This document shows positions 47,834-56,335 of a stretch of DNA of 64,000 nt, piece after piece. Made by a program: the position numbers and the translations under genes. This stretch comes from Streptomyces venezuelae (lineage in GTDB: Bacteria > Actinomycetota > Actinomycetes > Streptomycetales > Streptomycetaceae), in NCBI RefSeq assembly GCF_008642295.1, contig NZ_CP029190.1, positions 6,741,501-6,805,500 of the forward strand, in the 5' to 3' direction. Below the pieces are notes generated by a model. The model had not been told where the DNA came from. It saw only the letters and a program-made list of their open reading frames with translations, and did not search any database. Each line of letters starts with the position of its first letter. Positions within the stretch are counted from its first letter, which is position 1.

Positions 47834-48565
47834 TCAGCGCACCGGCCCATCGGTGCTCGGCGACGCGGGGGATCGCCGAGCACCGGTGCGTGCCGTTCCG
47901 GCATGCCCCGACAGCGCCAGTGCTGCGATCGCGGCTCCCAGCAGCCAGCCGCCCAGCACATCGGACGCCCAGTGCACGCCGAGGAAGATCCGGGTGAACC
48001 CGACCCCGAGGACCGAGAGCACCGCCGCCGCTCCGGCCGCCCACAGCATCCAGGCGCCGCCCCCGTCCGCCCGCGCCCGCGGCACCAGCCACAGCAGCAG
48101 TCCGCACACCATCGTCGCGGTCAGCGCATGCCCCGAGGGATACGCCGCGTAGTCGGCCGAGTCCACCGGGTCCGGCCACACCGGCCGCTCCCGCGCCACC
48201 AGCAGCTTCACCCCCTGCTGCACCACCGCCGCCACCACCAGGGCCAGCAGGAACCGCACCGCCAGGGCCCGTTCCCCGCGCCACCACAGCAGCCAGCAGG
48301 CCACGAGCAGCACCGCCCGCATGGTCCACGGATCCCAGACCCAGTCGGTCAGCACCCGGCTGGCCGAGACCAGCCCCGGATGGGCGAGCGCCTGCGCATG
48401 CCAGGCCACCGCGATCCGCCCGTCGTACCGGACCAGCGGCCCCCACCCCACTGCCACCAGCAGCGTCAGCACGGCCGCCGCCACCGCCGCACACCACCCC
48501 GCCGCGGCCACCGGGCCGGCCCCGGCCCGCCGCGGACCTCCGGCCCGGTCCCCACGGAATCCCAT
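47834..48565 (-). CDS. PAP2-family membrane phosphatase
   Basis: A 243-aa polytopic membrane phosphatase. The three PAP2 motifs are KLLVARERPVWPD (KxxxxxxRP), YPSGHALT (PSGH) and TRIFLGVHWASDV (SRxxxxxHxxxD with Thr for Ser). About six helices frame them. Such enzymes dephosphorylate undecaprenyl or lipid phosphates at the outer face. Start: ATG 48565 (MGFRGD). It sits 35 bases behind the M56 peptidase gene, minus strand, in a run of membrane proteins. Confidence 0.9.
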   Translation of the reverse strand: MGFRGDRAGGPRRAGAGPVAAAGWCAAVAAAVLTLLVAVGWGPLVRYDGRIAVAWHAQALAHPGLVSASRVLTDWVWDPWTMRAVLLVACWLLWWRGERALAVRFLLALVVAAVVQQGVKLLVARERPVWPDPVDSADYAAYPSGHALTATMVCGLLLWLVPRARADGGGAWMLWAAGAAAVLSVLGVGFTRIFLGVHWASDVLGGWLLGAAIAALALSGHAGTARTGARRSPASPSTDGPVR

Positions 48566-48600
48566 GGGGCGGATCCTCGCACCGGCCGGCGACCGCACCG

Positions 48601-49536
48601 CTACGTCAGCGCCGACAGCCCCGGCACGAAAGCCACCAGCAGCGGCACCGCGGGCACCAGGGCAGCCGTGGCGGTCAGCCCCAGCCGGCGGCCCGCCGTC
48701 AGCCGCGGGGCCGCCGCCAGCAGCCGGCGCACCCGCTGCGGGACATCGGCCTCGGGGGTCCCGCCGGGCCCGAACACCCCGCGGTCCTCGTTCAGCCCGA
48801 CCAGCGCCAGCGCCACCGTCAGCCGCCCGAACCGGCGCGAGGCCACGTCGTCGGCCGCCAGCTCCACCAGGTGGTGCATCCCGTCCCGGAACGCCGCGAA
48901 CACCGGCACCTGGGGGAACGCCCCGGACAGCGCCCTCGAGCAGTGCAGCAGCCAGTCGTGCCGGGCCGCCGCATGCCCCTGCTCGTGCGCCAGTACGGCA
49001 TCCAGCTGACGGCCCTTCAGCCGGCGCAGCGCAGCCGTGGTCACCACCAGCTGCGGCGCCGCACCCGGCAGCCACCAGGCGTCCGGCCGGTCGCCCTCCA
49101 GCAGCACCAGCCGCACCCCGTCCGGGTCCTCCCCGGGCAACAGCGGGGCCTTCAACAGCAGTTCGGAGTGGCGCGCCCGGCGCCGGGCCCGGGCCCGCAG
49201 CACCTCACCGGTCAGCACCGTCGCCGTCCACACCGCCCCGCCGGCCAGCAGCAGCGCGGTCACGGCCGCCCACGGCCCGCCCGGATTCAGCGCGTAGGCC
49301 TCGACCACCCCGTGCGGGGCGGAGGCGAACAGCCGCCCGCGCACCGCCTGCCAGGCCGCGGCGGCGCTCAGCACCATCGACAGCCCCAGGCACAGCAGCA
49401 CCGCGGCCACCACGCACTGCCACACCCACAAGGCCACCACGGGTTCCCGCTCGGGCCAGTCGGCGCGGGCCAGCAGGCGTGGAGCCAGCACAGCGGTCAG
49501 CAAGCCGAGCAGCAGGAGAACGGCGGGGACCATCAT
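48601..49536 (-). CDS. M56-family (BlaR1-like) membrane metallopeptidase
   Basis: A 311-aa membrane protein with four helices and the zinc motif LAHEQGHAAARHDW (HExxH at 184-188). ELAADDVASRR downstream provides the third zinc ligand (Glu). This is the BlaR1/MecR1-type peptidase domain but without the penicillin-sensor domain. These peptidases normally cleave a BlaI/MecI repressor encoded next to them. No BlaI is adjacent here; the upstream gene encodes a DUF5134 membrane protein. Start: ATG 49536 (MMVPA); ATG 49533 also possible. Confidence 0.88.
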   Translation of the reverse strand: MMVPAVLLLLGLLTAVLAPRLLARADWPEREPVVALWVWQCVVAAVLLCLGLSMVLSAAAAWQAVRGRLFASAPHGVVEAYALNPGGPWAAVTALLLAGGAVWTATVLTGEVLRARARRRARHSELLLKAPLLPGEDPDGVRLVLLEGDRPDAWWLPGAAPQLVVTTAALRRLKGRQLDAVLAHEQGHAAARHDWLLHCSRALSGAFPQVPVFAAFRDGMHHLVELAADDVASRRFGRLTVALALVGLNEDRGVFGPGGTPEADVPQRVRRLLAAAPRLTAGRRLGLTATAALVPAVPLLVAFVPGLSALT

Positions 49537-49676
49537 GGCCGCCAGCCTACGAGCGCACGGCTACCTGCCGGTATCACACGGACACATTGGTGACGCAGGA
49601 CACGTTTGCCGGGCCGCACCCCCAGACACCACAGCCCCCCTCGACCCCACCCGCCCCACCCGCACCGCCGGCGGCC

Positions 49677-50135
49677 TCACAGCGTGAGCAGCATGGCGAA
49701 CATCCCGATCCCCATGGCCAGCCGGCAGGCCCCGGTCAGCCCGGCCGGTCCGCCCGCCAGCCGCGAACCGCCCCACAGCACATAGCCGGAGTAGTAGACC
49801 AGCAGCCCCCCGGTCAGCGGTGGCACCCCCGGCCACAGCGTCATGTGCACCATCGCCAGCGAACCCACCAGATGGTGCACATGGTGACGGCCGCCGCGCA
49901 GCCGCCACGCCGCCTGTACGGAGGCCGCGCAGAACACCGCACCCAAGGCCAGGTGGACCGGCCGCCCCGCGCCGCCCAGGGGCAGGGCCATTGCCGCCAT
50001 CCCGAAGCCCATCACGGCATCCGCCCGGCCCCCGGCTCTGCGCCCCCGCAGCAGGCAGTACCCGCCGCTGACCGCGCACAGCAGCGCCAGCAGCCAGGAC
50101 AGCACGGGGGCGAGGGAGCCGGCGGAATGGTGCAC
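49677..50135 (-). CDS. DUF5134 membrane protein
   Basis: A 152-aa protein with about four hydrophobic helices and a His-rich middle loop (RGGRHHVHHLVGSLAMVHMTL). The His-rich motif and length fit DUF5134, a Streptomyces family of unknown function that is sometimes next to copper genes. Start: GTG 50135 (VHHSAG). No catalytic motif is seen. It is 140 bases upstream of the M56 gene on the same strand and divergent from the GNAT gene. Confidence 0.75.
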   Translation of the reverse strand: MHHSAGSLAPVLSWLLALLCAVSGGYCLLRGRRAGGRADAVMGFGMAAMALPLGGAGRPVHLALGAVFCAASVQAAWRLRGGRHHVHHLVGSLAMVHMTLWPGVPPLTGGLLVYYSGYVLWGGSRLAGGPAGLTGACRLAMGIGMFAMLLTL

Positions 50136-50247
50136 GGCAGAACCTCCCGGTTCGACGGTGACACCGGAAGAGATGCCCGCACGGCGTCGGGCGCACGCCG
50201 GGCCGGGTTAGGCTTCGGCAAGCCGGACCGCACGAACGGAGCCACCG

Positions 50248-50781
50248 ATGACCACTCCCGCCGCCCTCACTTTCCGCAGCGCCGTCGACGCCGACGTGCC
50301 GGCCCTGGTCGGCCTGGTGGAGTCGGCGTACCGGGGCGAGGCCAGCCGGGGCGGCTGGACCACCGAGGCGGACTACCTGGACGGCAGGCGCACCGACGAG
50401 GCGGGCGTGCGCGAGGTCATAGAGAAGCCGGACTCCCTGCTCCTGGTGGTCGAGCGGGAGGGCGAGCTGGTCGCCTGCTGCCAGCTCGAACACCGCGGAG
50501 ACCACGTCTACTTCGGCATGTTCGCGGTCCGCCCCGGACTCCAGGGCGCCGGCCTCGGCAAGGAGATACTGGCCGAGGCCGAGCGGCGCGCCGGGGAGGA
50601 CTGGGGCGCCAAGGAGATGCGGATGACCGTCATCAACGTCCGGGAGGAGCTCATCGCCTACTACGTACGGCGCGGGTACCGCCGCACCGGCGAGATGAGC
50701 CCCTTCCCGTACGGGGACGAGCGGTTCGGCCTCCCGCGCCGCGACGACCTCGCCTTCGAACTGCTGGTCAAGCCGCTCTAG
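50248..50781 (+). CDS. GNAT family N-acetyltransferase
   Basis: A 177-aa GNAT protein. RSAVDADVPALVGLVESAYRG is the N-terminal GNAT arm, HVYFGMFAVRPGLQGAGLGKEIL contains the acetyl-CoA loop (QGAGLG), and YYVRRGYRRTGEM is the C-terminal strand-turn. Substrate unknown. Start: ATG 50248 (MTTPAAL) with CGGAG ahead. Its 3' end converges on the GDPD gene, with 36 bases between them. Confidence 0.88.
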   Translation: MTTPAALTFRSAVDADVPALVGLVESAYRGEASRGGWTTEADYLDGRRTDEAGVREVIEKPDSLLLVVEREGELVACCQLEHRGDHVYFGMFAVRPGLQGAGLGKEILAEAERRAGEDWGAKEMRMTVINVREELIAYYVRRGYRRTGEMSPFPYGDERFGLPRRDDLAFELLVKPL

Positions 50782-50817
50782 ACAGCTCGCTCCGAAAAAG
50801 AGCCGGAAGCGGGCGGC

Positions 50818-51501
50818 TCAGGCGGTGAACCGGCCGGTCAGCCGGATCTCCGGGAAGTCGGTGGCCGCGCCGTCCAGTTCCAGGGCCCGTACCAGCCGCA
50901 GCTGCTCCTGGGTGTTCACCGTCCACCCGGTCACCCGCAGCCCCGCCGTGTGCGCGGACTCCACCGTCTCCAGGGTGAGCCGCCGGATGTTGAGAGCGAC
51001 CGTTTCCGCACCGGCCGCCAGGGCCCGGTCCACGATGTCCTCGCCGTAGCGGCTCGCGGTCAGCGTGGTCCGTACGCCCGGTACCAGGCGGGCGATCTCG
51101 GCGATCGAGGCGTCCTGCACGGAGGCGACCTCCACCCGGGTGGTCAGGTCGCGGCGCAGCATCAGCGTGGCGAGGGCCCGGGCCACGGTCCGGTCCGCGA
51201 TCCCGACCTGGAGCGGGGCCCGCACCGCGTCCAGCACCTCTTCGAACAGCGGGATCCGCTCACCGTGCCCGGCGTCGAGCTCCCGCAGCTCGGCCAGCGT
51301 GAGATCGGCGACGGCGCCCGAACCGTCCGTGGTGCGGTCCACCTCGGGGTCGTGCAGGACGACCAGCGCGCCGTCCTTGCTGAGCTGCACATCCAGGGCG
51401 ATGACGTCCATGCCGGAACGTTCCGCGCGAACGAAGGACCGCAGGGTGTTCTCCGGTTCGACACCCATGACCCCGCGGTGACCGATGGTGAGGAAAGTCA
51501 A
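50818..51501 (-). CDS. glycerophosphodiester phosphodiesterase-like protein with missing catalytic residues
   Basis: A 227-aa GDPD-fold protein: IGHRGVMGVEPENTLRSF (His8, Glu17), DVIALDVQLSKDGALVVLHDP (Asp37, His50) and VTGWTVNT. Three residues of the usual active site are changed. The Glu of xELD is Ala (Ala35), and the QAEIK motif reads QVGIA (Gly100, Ala102 for Glu and Lys). Metal binding and catalysis should be lost, so this may be a pseudo-enzyme that binds ligands. TTG 51501 (LTFLTIG) is chosen as start because homologues start there; ATG 51567 is a longer option. Confidence 0.82.
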   Translation of the reverse strand: MTFLTIGHRGVMGVEPENTLRSFVRAERSGMDVIALDVQLSKDGALVVLHDPEVDRTTDGSGAVADLTLAELRELDAGHGERIPLFEEVLDAVRAPLQVGIADRTVARALATLMLRRDLTTRVEVASVQDASIAEIARLVPGVRTTLTASRYGEDIVDRALAAGAETVALNIRRLTLETVESAHTAGLRVTGWTVNTQEQLRLVRALELDGAATDFPEIRLTGRFTA

Positions 51502-51703
51502 GGTTCTCTCGCTTCCGTCGACGGCGGCTCCCGGGAGCGGGCCGGTGTCCCGACCGGTCCGCCCCATGGAGGAGGCATGCTAGTCCGCCCGGCGTGCGAT
51601 GAGACCGTGCGTGCAGCGGCCCGGCAGGGCCGTCCGGCCGGTTCCCGCCAAGGGCGTCCCGCCCTCGGTACGGCCCCCGGGCCGCCCCGGCGGCCCGGCC
51701 GTG

Positions 51704-52369
51704 TCACCCGGCCGTGGGCGCGTCCCCATCGCCTTGACCGGGACCCCCGGCCGCCCCGGCCTCCCCGGTTCCGGCCGCCGCCGGGTGGGTCGCGGAGGCT
51801 TCCAGCACGGTGATGTCGGAGAGCAGCGCCTCCGCCAGTTCCAGCTCGGCCAGGTGCTGCCGCTCGCTCCAGCGCAGCGCGAGCACCGGGAACGCCCATT
51901 CCCGTACGTCGGCCGCCTGCTCCATGGCCTCGCGGACGGCCGCCAGCTCGGCCAGGGTGCGCTCGCGGTGCTCCGACACCATGGCCCGCAGCCGCTCCGG
52001 CTCGGCCAGGTGCCCCAGCCAGACCCGCAGCAGCAGCCCGTGCTTGAGCACCGGCGGGCCGGCGTCTTCGGTGTCCGCCGCCCAGCCGGCCAGGGCCTGC
52101 CGGCCCGCATCGGTGATGGCGTACCGGCGCTTGGCCCGGGCCTCCTCGGGGCCGGAGCGCTCGGAGGCGGCGTAGCCCAGCTCCTCCAGCCGGCGCAGTT
52201 CTGCGTAGATCTGGCTGATGGCCGGAGACCAGTAGAAGAAGCGGAGGGAGGAGTCGGCCCACTTCTTCAGCTCGTACCCGGTCCGCTCGCCCGGGAAGGA
52301 GAGCAGACCGAGAACGGCCCAGGCGGTCGGCGGAAGGTCTTGCTTCTTCGGCTTCTGACTACTAGTCAT
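51704..52369 (-). CDS. PadR family transcriptional regulator
   Basis: A 221-aa PadR/Vir protein: winged helix (TAWAVLGLLSFPGERTGYELKKW; ISQIYAELRRLEELGYAASER) and a C-terminal effector domain (Vir_act_alpha_C-like). The C-terminus is extended by a low-complexity Gly/Ala tail (about 25 residues). PadR proteins repress oxidoreductase genes until an aromatic or drug ligand binds. The divergent gene is a luciferase-like monooxygenase 50 bases away, the likely target. Start: ATG 52369 (MTSSQKP); no ribosome site is seen, so translation may be leaderless. Confidence 0.9.
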   Translation of the reverse strand: MTSSQKPKKQDLPPTAWAVLGLLSFPGERTGYELKKWADSSLRFFYWSPAISQIYAELRRLEELGYAASERSGPEEARAKRRYAITDAGRQALAGWAADTEDAGPPVLKHGLLLRVWLGHLAEPERLRAMVSEHRERTLAELAAVREAMEQAADVREWAFPVLALRWSERQHLAELELAEALLSDITVLEASATHPAAAGTGEAGAAGGPGQGDGDAPTAG

Positions 52370-52419
52370 ATTTCGAATTGAAGTGAGGCCGGACGTGGGA
52401 CGCAACCCTGGAGGCACCG

Positions 52420-53568
52420 TTGAAATTCTCCGTCATCTTCGAAGCTCAGCTGGCAGACCCAACCGTCGAACGCGAGCACCAGGTCATCCGCGACTGCGTT
52501 GAGCAGGCCGTTCTCGCCGAACGCATGGGCTTCGACCGCATCTGGGCGGTCGAGCACCACTCGCTGAAGTGGTACGCCCACATGAGTGCTCCCGAGATCT
52601 TCCTGACCTGGGTCGCGGCCAGGACGAACACCATACGCATCGGCCATGGCGTCGTGTGCATGCCCTTCAACTTCAATCACCCGGCCCGGGTGGCCGAGCG
52701 GGCCGCCATGCTCGACCTCCTCTCCGGAGGCCGCCTCGACCTCGGCGCCGGCCGGGGCGGAACCGAACAGGAGACCTCGCTGTGCGGGGTTGACCGGAAC
52801 CGCACCACCCAGGAGGTGGAGGAGGCCCTGCGGATCATCGGCAAGGCCTGGCAGGAGGAGGAGCTGGAGTACCACGGCGAGCTGATTGACATCGATCCCC
52901 ATCCGATCCTGCCGCGCCCCGCGCAGACCCCGCACCCGCCGCTCTTCCTGGCGTGCAGCCGCGAGGAGACCCTGGTGCAGGCCGCCGAGCTCGGCATCGG
53001 CGCGCTGGTCATGGGCTTCGCGGGGCCGGAATCGATCGCCGGGATGCGGGCGGTGTACGACCGGGCGATCGCGGGGCGGGACGGCAGCCGGCTGGTCTCC
53101 ACCGTGGTCAACGACCACTTCTCGGTGCTCTGCCCCACCATCGTCCTGGACGATCCGGACGAGGCCCGCCGCATCGGCATCCGCGGCCAGCGCTTCTTCG
53201 CCCAGTCCATCGGCCATTGGTACGGGGGCGCCGGCATCCCCGACGAGGCGGTGGTGCCGGGCGCCGACGAGGCCGCCGCCATGCGGCAGGCCGCCGAACA
53301 GGTGGTGGCCCGGCTGCACGAACAGAACATCCCGGTCCGGCCCACCTCCACGGCCACCTTCCGGGCGGACCACGCCTACGGCAGCGCCGACGACGCGATC
53401 GCCTACGTGGAGCGGCTGCGGGACGCGGGCGCCGACGAGATCATGTGCCTGATCCAGATGGGCACGGTGCCGCAGGAGGCCTGTCTGGAGACCCTGCGGC
53501 AGTGGGGCGAGAAGGTCATCCCGCACTTCCGCGAACCGGTCGCGGCCACCCCCGGGAACCGGGCATGA
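52420..53568 (+). CDS. luciferase-like (LLM class) flavin-dependent monooxygenase
   Basis: A 382-aa LLM flavoprotein: KFSVIFEAQL start strand, RIWAVEHHSLKW, TNTIRIGHGVVCMPF and HPARVAERAAMLDLLSGGRLDLGAGRGG (split). The C-terminal half has the TIM-barrel helices. LLM enzymes use FMNH2 or F420H2 with O2 for monooxygenation or hydride transfer; substrate unknown. Start: TTG 52420 with GGAGG ahead. It is controlled most likely by the divergent PadR. The stop overlaps the start of the esterase gene by four bases (ATGA), so they are co-translated. Confidence 0.92.
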   Translation: MKFSVIFEAQLADPTVEREHQVIRDCVEQAVLAERMGFDRIWAVEHHSLKWYAHMSAPEIFLTWVAARTNTIRIGHGVVCMPFNFNHPARVAERAAMLDLLSGGRLDLGAGRGGTEQETSLCGVDRNRTTQEVEEALRIIGKAWQEEELEYHGELIDIDPHPILPRPAQTPHPPLFLACSREETLVQAAELGIGALVMGFAGPESIAGMRAVYDRAIAGRDGSRLVSTVVNDHFSVLCPTIVLDDPDEARRIGIRGQRFFAQSIGHWYGGAGIPDEAVVPGADEAAAMRQAAEQVVARLHEQNIPVRPTSTATFRADHAYGSADDAIAYVERLRDAGADEIMCLIQMGTVPQEACLETLRQWGEKVIPHFREPVAATPGNRA

Positions 53569-54815
53569 GCGGGCTCGGGCGTCCTGGCGGGGCCGATCCG
53601 GAGGGGGCGGGCGTCCACGCGGGCGCGCCCGACGGAGCCGCAGGGGCGCATGCCAGCCGGGCGGATGTCGGCCAGGCGGATGTCGGCCGGGCGGATGTCG
53701 GCCGGGCGGATGCTGCCCCGGCCGACGGCGTCGGGGCCGATCGTGACCGGCGGAGCGCCGGCGCTGTGCTGCCGCCCGCGTCGGGCTCCGTGCCGGAGCC
53801 CCCGGCCCGCTCCGCTGCCGCCGACCGGCTGGACCCGGGGGCCCGGCCCTTTGTGGCGGCCCTCGCCGCCGTCTTCCCGGACGTGGGCGGAAGCGTCACC
53901 GACGCCGCCGAGGCCCGCCGCATCCTCGCCGCCGCGCCCCCGCTGCCCGGGCTCCCGCCCCGGGTGGGCGCCGTGGAGGACCGGACCGTGCCCGGGCCGC
54001 CCGGAGCCCCGCCGGTGCCGGTCCGGGTCTACCTGCCCGACCCCGGGGAATGGCCCGGCCCCCGCCCCACCGTGGTGTTCGCCCACGGCGGCGGCTTCGT
54101 CCTCTGCGACCTCGACACCCACGACGGCACCGCCCGCACCCTCTGCCGGGCGGCCGGCGCGGCCGTGGTCTCGGTGGACTACCGGCGCGCCCCCGAGCAC
54201 CCCTTCCCGGCCCCCGTGGAGGACGTCCACGCCGCCCTCTGCTGGGCCGGGGCGCACCTCGCCGAGCTCGGCGGCGACCCGGACGCCCTGGTCGTCGCCG
54301 GGGACAGCGCGGGCGGCAGCCTCGTCGTGGCCGCACTGCTGCTCGCCGCCGAGCGCGGCGGACCGCCGGTCGCGCTCCAGGTGCTGATCTACCCCGCACT
54401 GTCCGCCGCCATGGATTCCGGTTCGTACACCCGCAACGCCGAGGGCTACTACCTCACCACCGCGCACCTGCGCTGGTTCTGGCAGCAGTACCTCGGCCCG
54501 GCGGGCGACGGCCGGGACCCGCTGGCCTCGCCGCTGAACGCCGCCCCCGAGGCCCTGGTACGCCTGCCCGCGGCCCATGTGGTGGTGGCCGGATGTGATC
54601 CGCTGCACGACGACGGGACGGTCTGGCACCGGAAGCTGACCGCCGCCGGTGTCCCGTCGGCCCTTGACGACCACCCCGGGATGTTCCACGGTTTCCTCGC
54701 ACTGTCCCGCGCACTCCCGGCGGCCCGGACCGCATGGGAAAGACTGGGCGGAGCCATCGCTTCCACCGTGAAACACGGGAAGACTTCCGGTGGATCTGGG
54801 GGGTCGGCAGGATAA
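53565..54815 (+). CDS. alpha/beta hydrolase (HSL-type esterase)
   Basis: A 416-aa HSL-family esterase. The oxyanion motif is FAHGGGFVLC, the nucleophile elbow AGDSAGGSLV, a late Asp in ..CDPLHDDG and the catalytic His in GMFHGFL. The catalytic domain starts at about residue 100. The first 90 residues are low-complexity and contain a repeated RADVG/QADVG element encoded by a 15-bp DNA repeat. Start: ATG 53565 overlapping the LLM gene. The combination suggests an oxygenation followed by ester cleavage, but the substrate is unknown. A later ATG/GTG start cannot be excluded because of the repeat region. Confidence 0.88.
   Translation: MSGLGRPGGADPEGAGVHAGAPDGAAGAHASRADVGQADVGRADVGRADAAPADGVGADRDRRSAGAVLPPASGSVPEPPARSAAADRLDPGARPFVAALAAVFPDVGGSVTDAAEARRILAAAPPLPGLPPRVGAVEDRTVPGPPGAPPVPVRVYLPDPGEWPGPRPTVVFAHGGGFVLCDLDTHDGTARTLCRAAGAAVVSVDYRRAPEHPFPAPVEDVHAALCWAGAHLAELGGDPDALVVAGDSAGGSLVVAALLLAAERGGPPVALQVLIYPALSAAMDSGSYTRNAEGYYLTTAHLRWFWQQYLGPAGDGRDPLASPLNAAPEALVRLPAAHVVVAGCDPLHDDGTVWHRKLTAAGVPSALDDHPGMFHGFLALSRALPAARTAWERLGGAIASTVKHGKTSGGSGGSAG
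53656..53715 (+). repeat. 15-bp tandem repeat, four units, in the esterase N-terminus
   Basis: Units at 53656-53670, 53671-53685, 53686-53700 and 53701-53715 (GCCGGGCGGATGTCG with one or two changes). They encode a five-residue Arg/Gln-Ala-Asp-Val-Gly repeat. Copy number may vary between strains by slippage. Confidence 0.85.
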
Positions 54816-54896
54816 TTTTCGGCATCCCCTCTTGAGCAGGAGAGCCTCGCATGCATACGCTGTCTTGACGTGAGGTTCTCCTGTGGAGGAAGTGAC

Positions 54897-56309
54897 ATGA
54901 CGGAAACTCTTGTGCCGGGAATCGGCGGGGCCGCGATAACCGCCGGTGCGCGGGTGGTGGACCACCCCGCGTGGCCCGCGCTCAAGGCCGCCGTGGAAGA
55001 GATTCGGCCTTGGCAGTCCAAGGACGGTTCGATCGACTTCGAGGCGGAGGGCGCCCCCGCCCCGTCCGTCGCCCAGGACGCCGTGATCCGGGTGATCGCC
55101 GCCGTCGAGGAGCTCTCCCCGCTGCTGCCGCACGCCACCGCGTACCACCAGGCCCTCGTCTCCGACCTGCGCAAGTGGGCCGAGACCGGGTTCCGGGTGC
55201 CGGACTTCCTGGACTCCCTGCTGGCCTTCCAGCCCGCCGCCGAGCGCGCCGACGGCCTGCAGCACCTCGTCGTGTTCCCCATGTACACGCAGAACGGCAA
55301 CCCGGACCGCAACCTGGAGGCCGTCGCGCTCAAGATGGTGTGGCCCGAGTGGCTCGCCGAGCTGGAGCGCACCCGGTACGACAACCCGCTCTTCCTCGGC
55401 ATCACCTTCGAGGACTTCACCGCGGGCTACGACACCAACTCCGCCGTGCTCTTCCCGGAGACCATCGCCGTCCGCGAGGCCCCCGAGCGCTTCACCTGGG
55501 GCGGCATCTTCTGCGACCGCGAGGCGGCCCGCTTCCGCAAGGTCACCGAGGCGGCCGTGGAGACCCTGGGCATGGAGCTGCCCGCCGACATCGCCGCGAT
55601 GATCACCGACCAGGAGCGCTGCGAGAAGGCCTTCGTCCTGTGGGACATGGTCCACGACCGCACCCACAGCCACGGCGACCTGCCGTTCGACCCCTTCATG
55701 ATCAAGCAGCGCCAGCCGTTCTGGATGTACGGCCTGGAGGAGCTGCGCTGTGACCTCACCGCCTTCAAGGAGGCCGTGAAGCTCCAGGCCGAGGGCAACG
55801 AGCACGGCCGCGACGTCCAGTACGCCGTGCTGTTCGACCGGATGTTCCGCTTCCCGCTCACCGGCGACCGGGTCCGCAACTACGACGGCCTCGGCGGCCA
55901 GCTGCTCTTCGCCTACCTGCACAAGCACGATGTGGTCCGCTGGACGGACAACAAGCTGCGCATCGACTGGGAGCGCGCCCCGCAGATCACCAACCAGCTG
56001 TGCGGTGAGATCGAGGACCTCTACCGGGCCGGCATCGACCGTCCGAAGCTGGTGCACTGGTTCAAGGCGTACGAGCTGGTCTCCACCTACCTGGCCCCGC
56101 ACCCGGGCTCCAAGTGGGCCAAGGGCCCCGACGCCCTCGACCTGACGCAGCCGCCGCGGAAGCTTGTGGACGACGTGCTTCCGGACGAGTTTCCGCTCAG
56201 CATGTTCTTTGAGGCGCTCGCCAAGAAGCTCAAGGGAGTGATCGCCTCCACGAAGGGCATCACCGCGCGGACCGAAGAGACCCAGCAGAAGGCCGAGGCC
56301 GCCGCGTGA
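54897..56309 (+). CDS. DUF6421 family protein, 470 aa
   Basis: A 470-aa soluble protein, first of a three-gene run with an SDR oxidoreductase and threonine aldolase. I recognise it as DUF6421, a family confined mostly to Streptomyces, with no known function. Conserved segments are SKDGSIDF, VFPMYTQNGNPDRNLEA, GITFEDFTAGYDTNSAVLFPE (split), DMVHDRTHSHGDLPFDPFMIKQ (split) and YLHKHDVVRWTDN. The His/Asp in DMVHDRTHSHGD could bind a metal. No signal or membrane segment. ATG 54897 has GGAGGAAGTG just ahead. Role unknown; the neighbours suggest small-molecule metabolism. Confidence 0.85.
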   Translation: MTETLVPGIGGAAITAGARVVDHPAWPALKAAVEEIRPWQSKDGSIDFEAEGAPAPSVAQDAVIRVIAAVEELSPLLPHATAYHQALVSDLRKWAETGFRVPDFLDSLLAFQPAAERADGLQHLVVFPMYTQNGNPDRNLEAVALKMVWPEWLAELERTRYDNPLFLGITFEDFTAGYDTNSAVLFPETIAVREAPERFTWGGIFCDREAARFRKVTEAAVETLGMELPADIAAMITDQERCEKAFVLWDMVHDRTHSHGDLPFDPFMIKQRQPFWMYGLEELRCDLTAFKEAVKLQAEGNEHGRDVQYAVLFDRMFRFPLTGDRVRNYDGLGGQLLFAYLHKHDVVRWTDNKLRIDWERAPQITNQLCGEIEDLYRAGIDRPKLVHWFKAYELVSTYLAPHPGSKWAKGPDALDLTQPPRKLVDDVLPDEFPLSMFFEALAKKLKGVIASTKGITARTEETQQKAEAAA

Positions 56310-56335
56310 GCCCTCGCCCACAGGAGGCTTACAGC

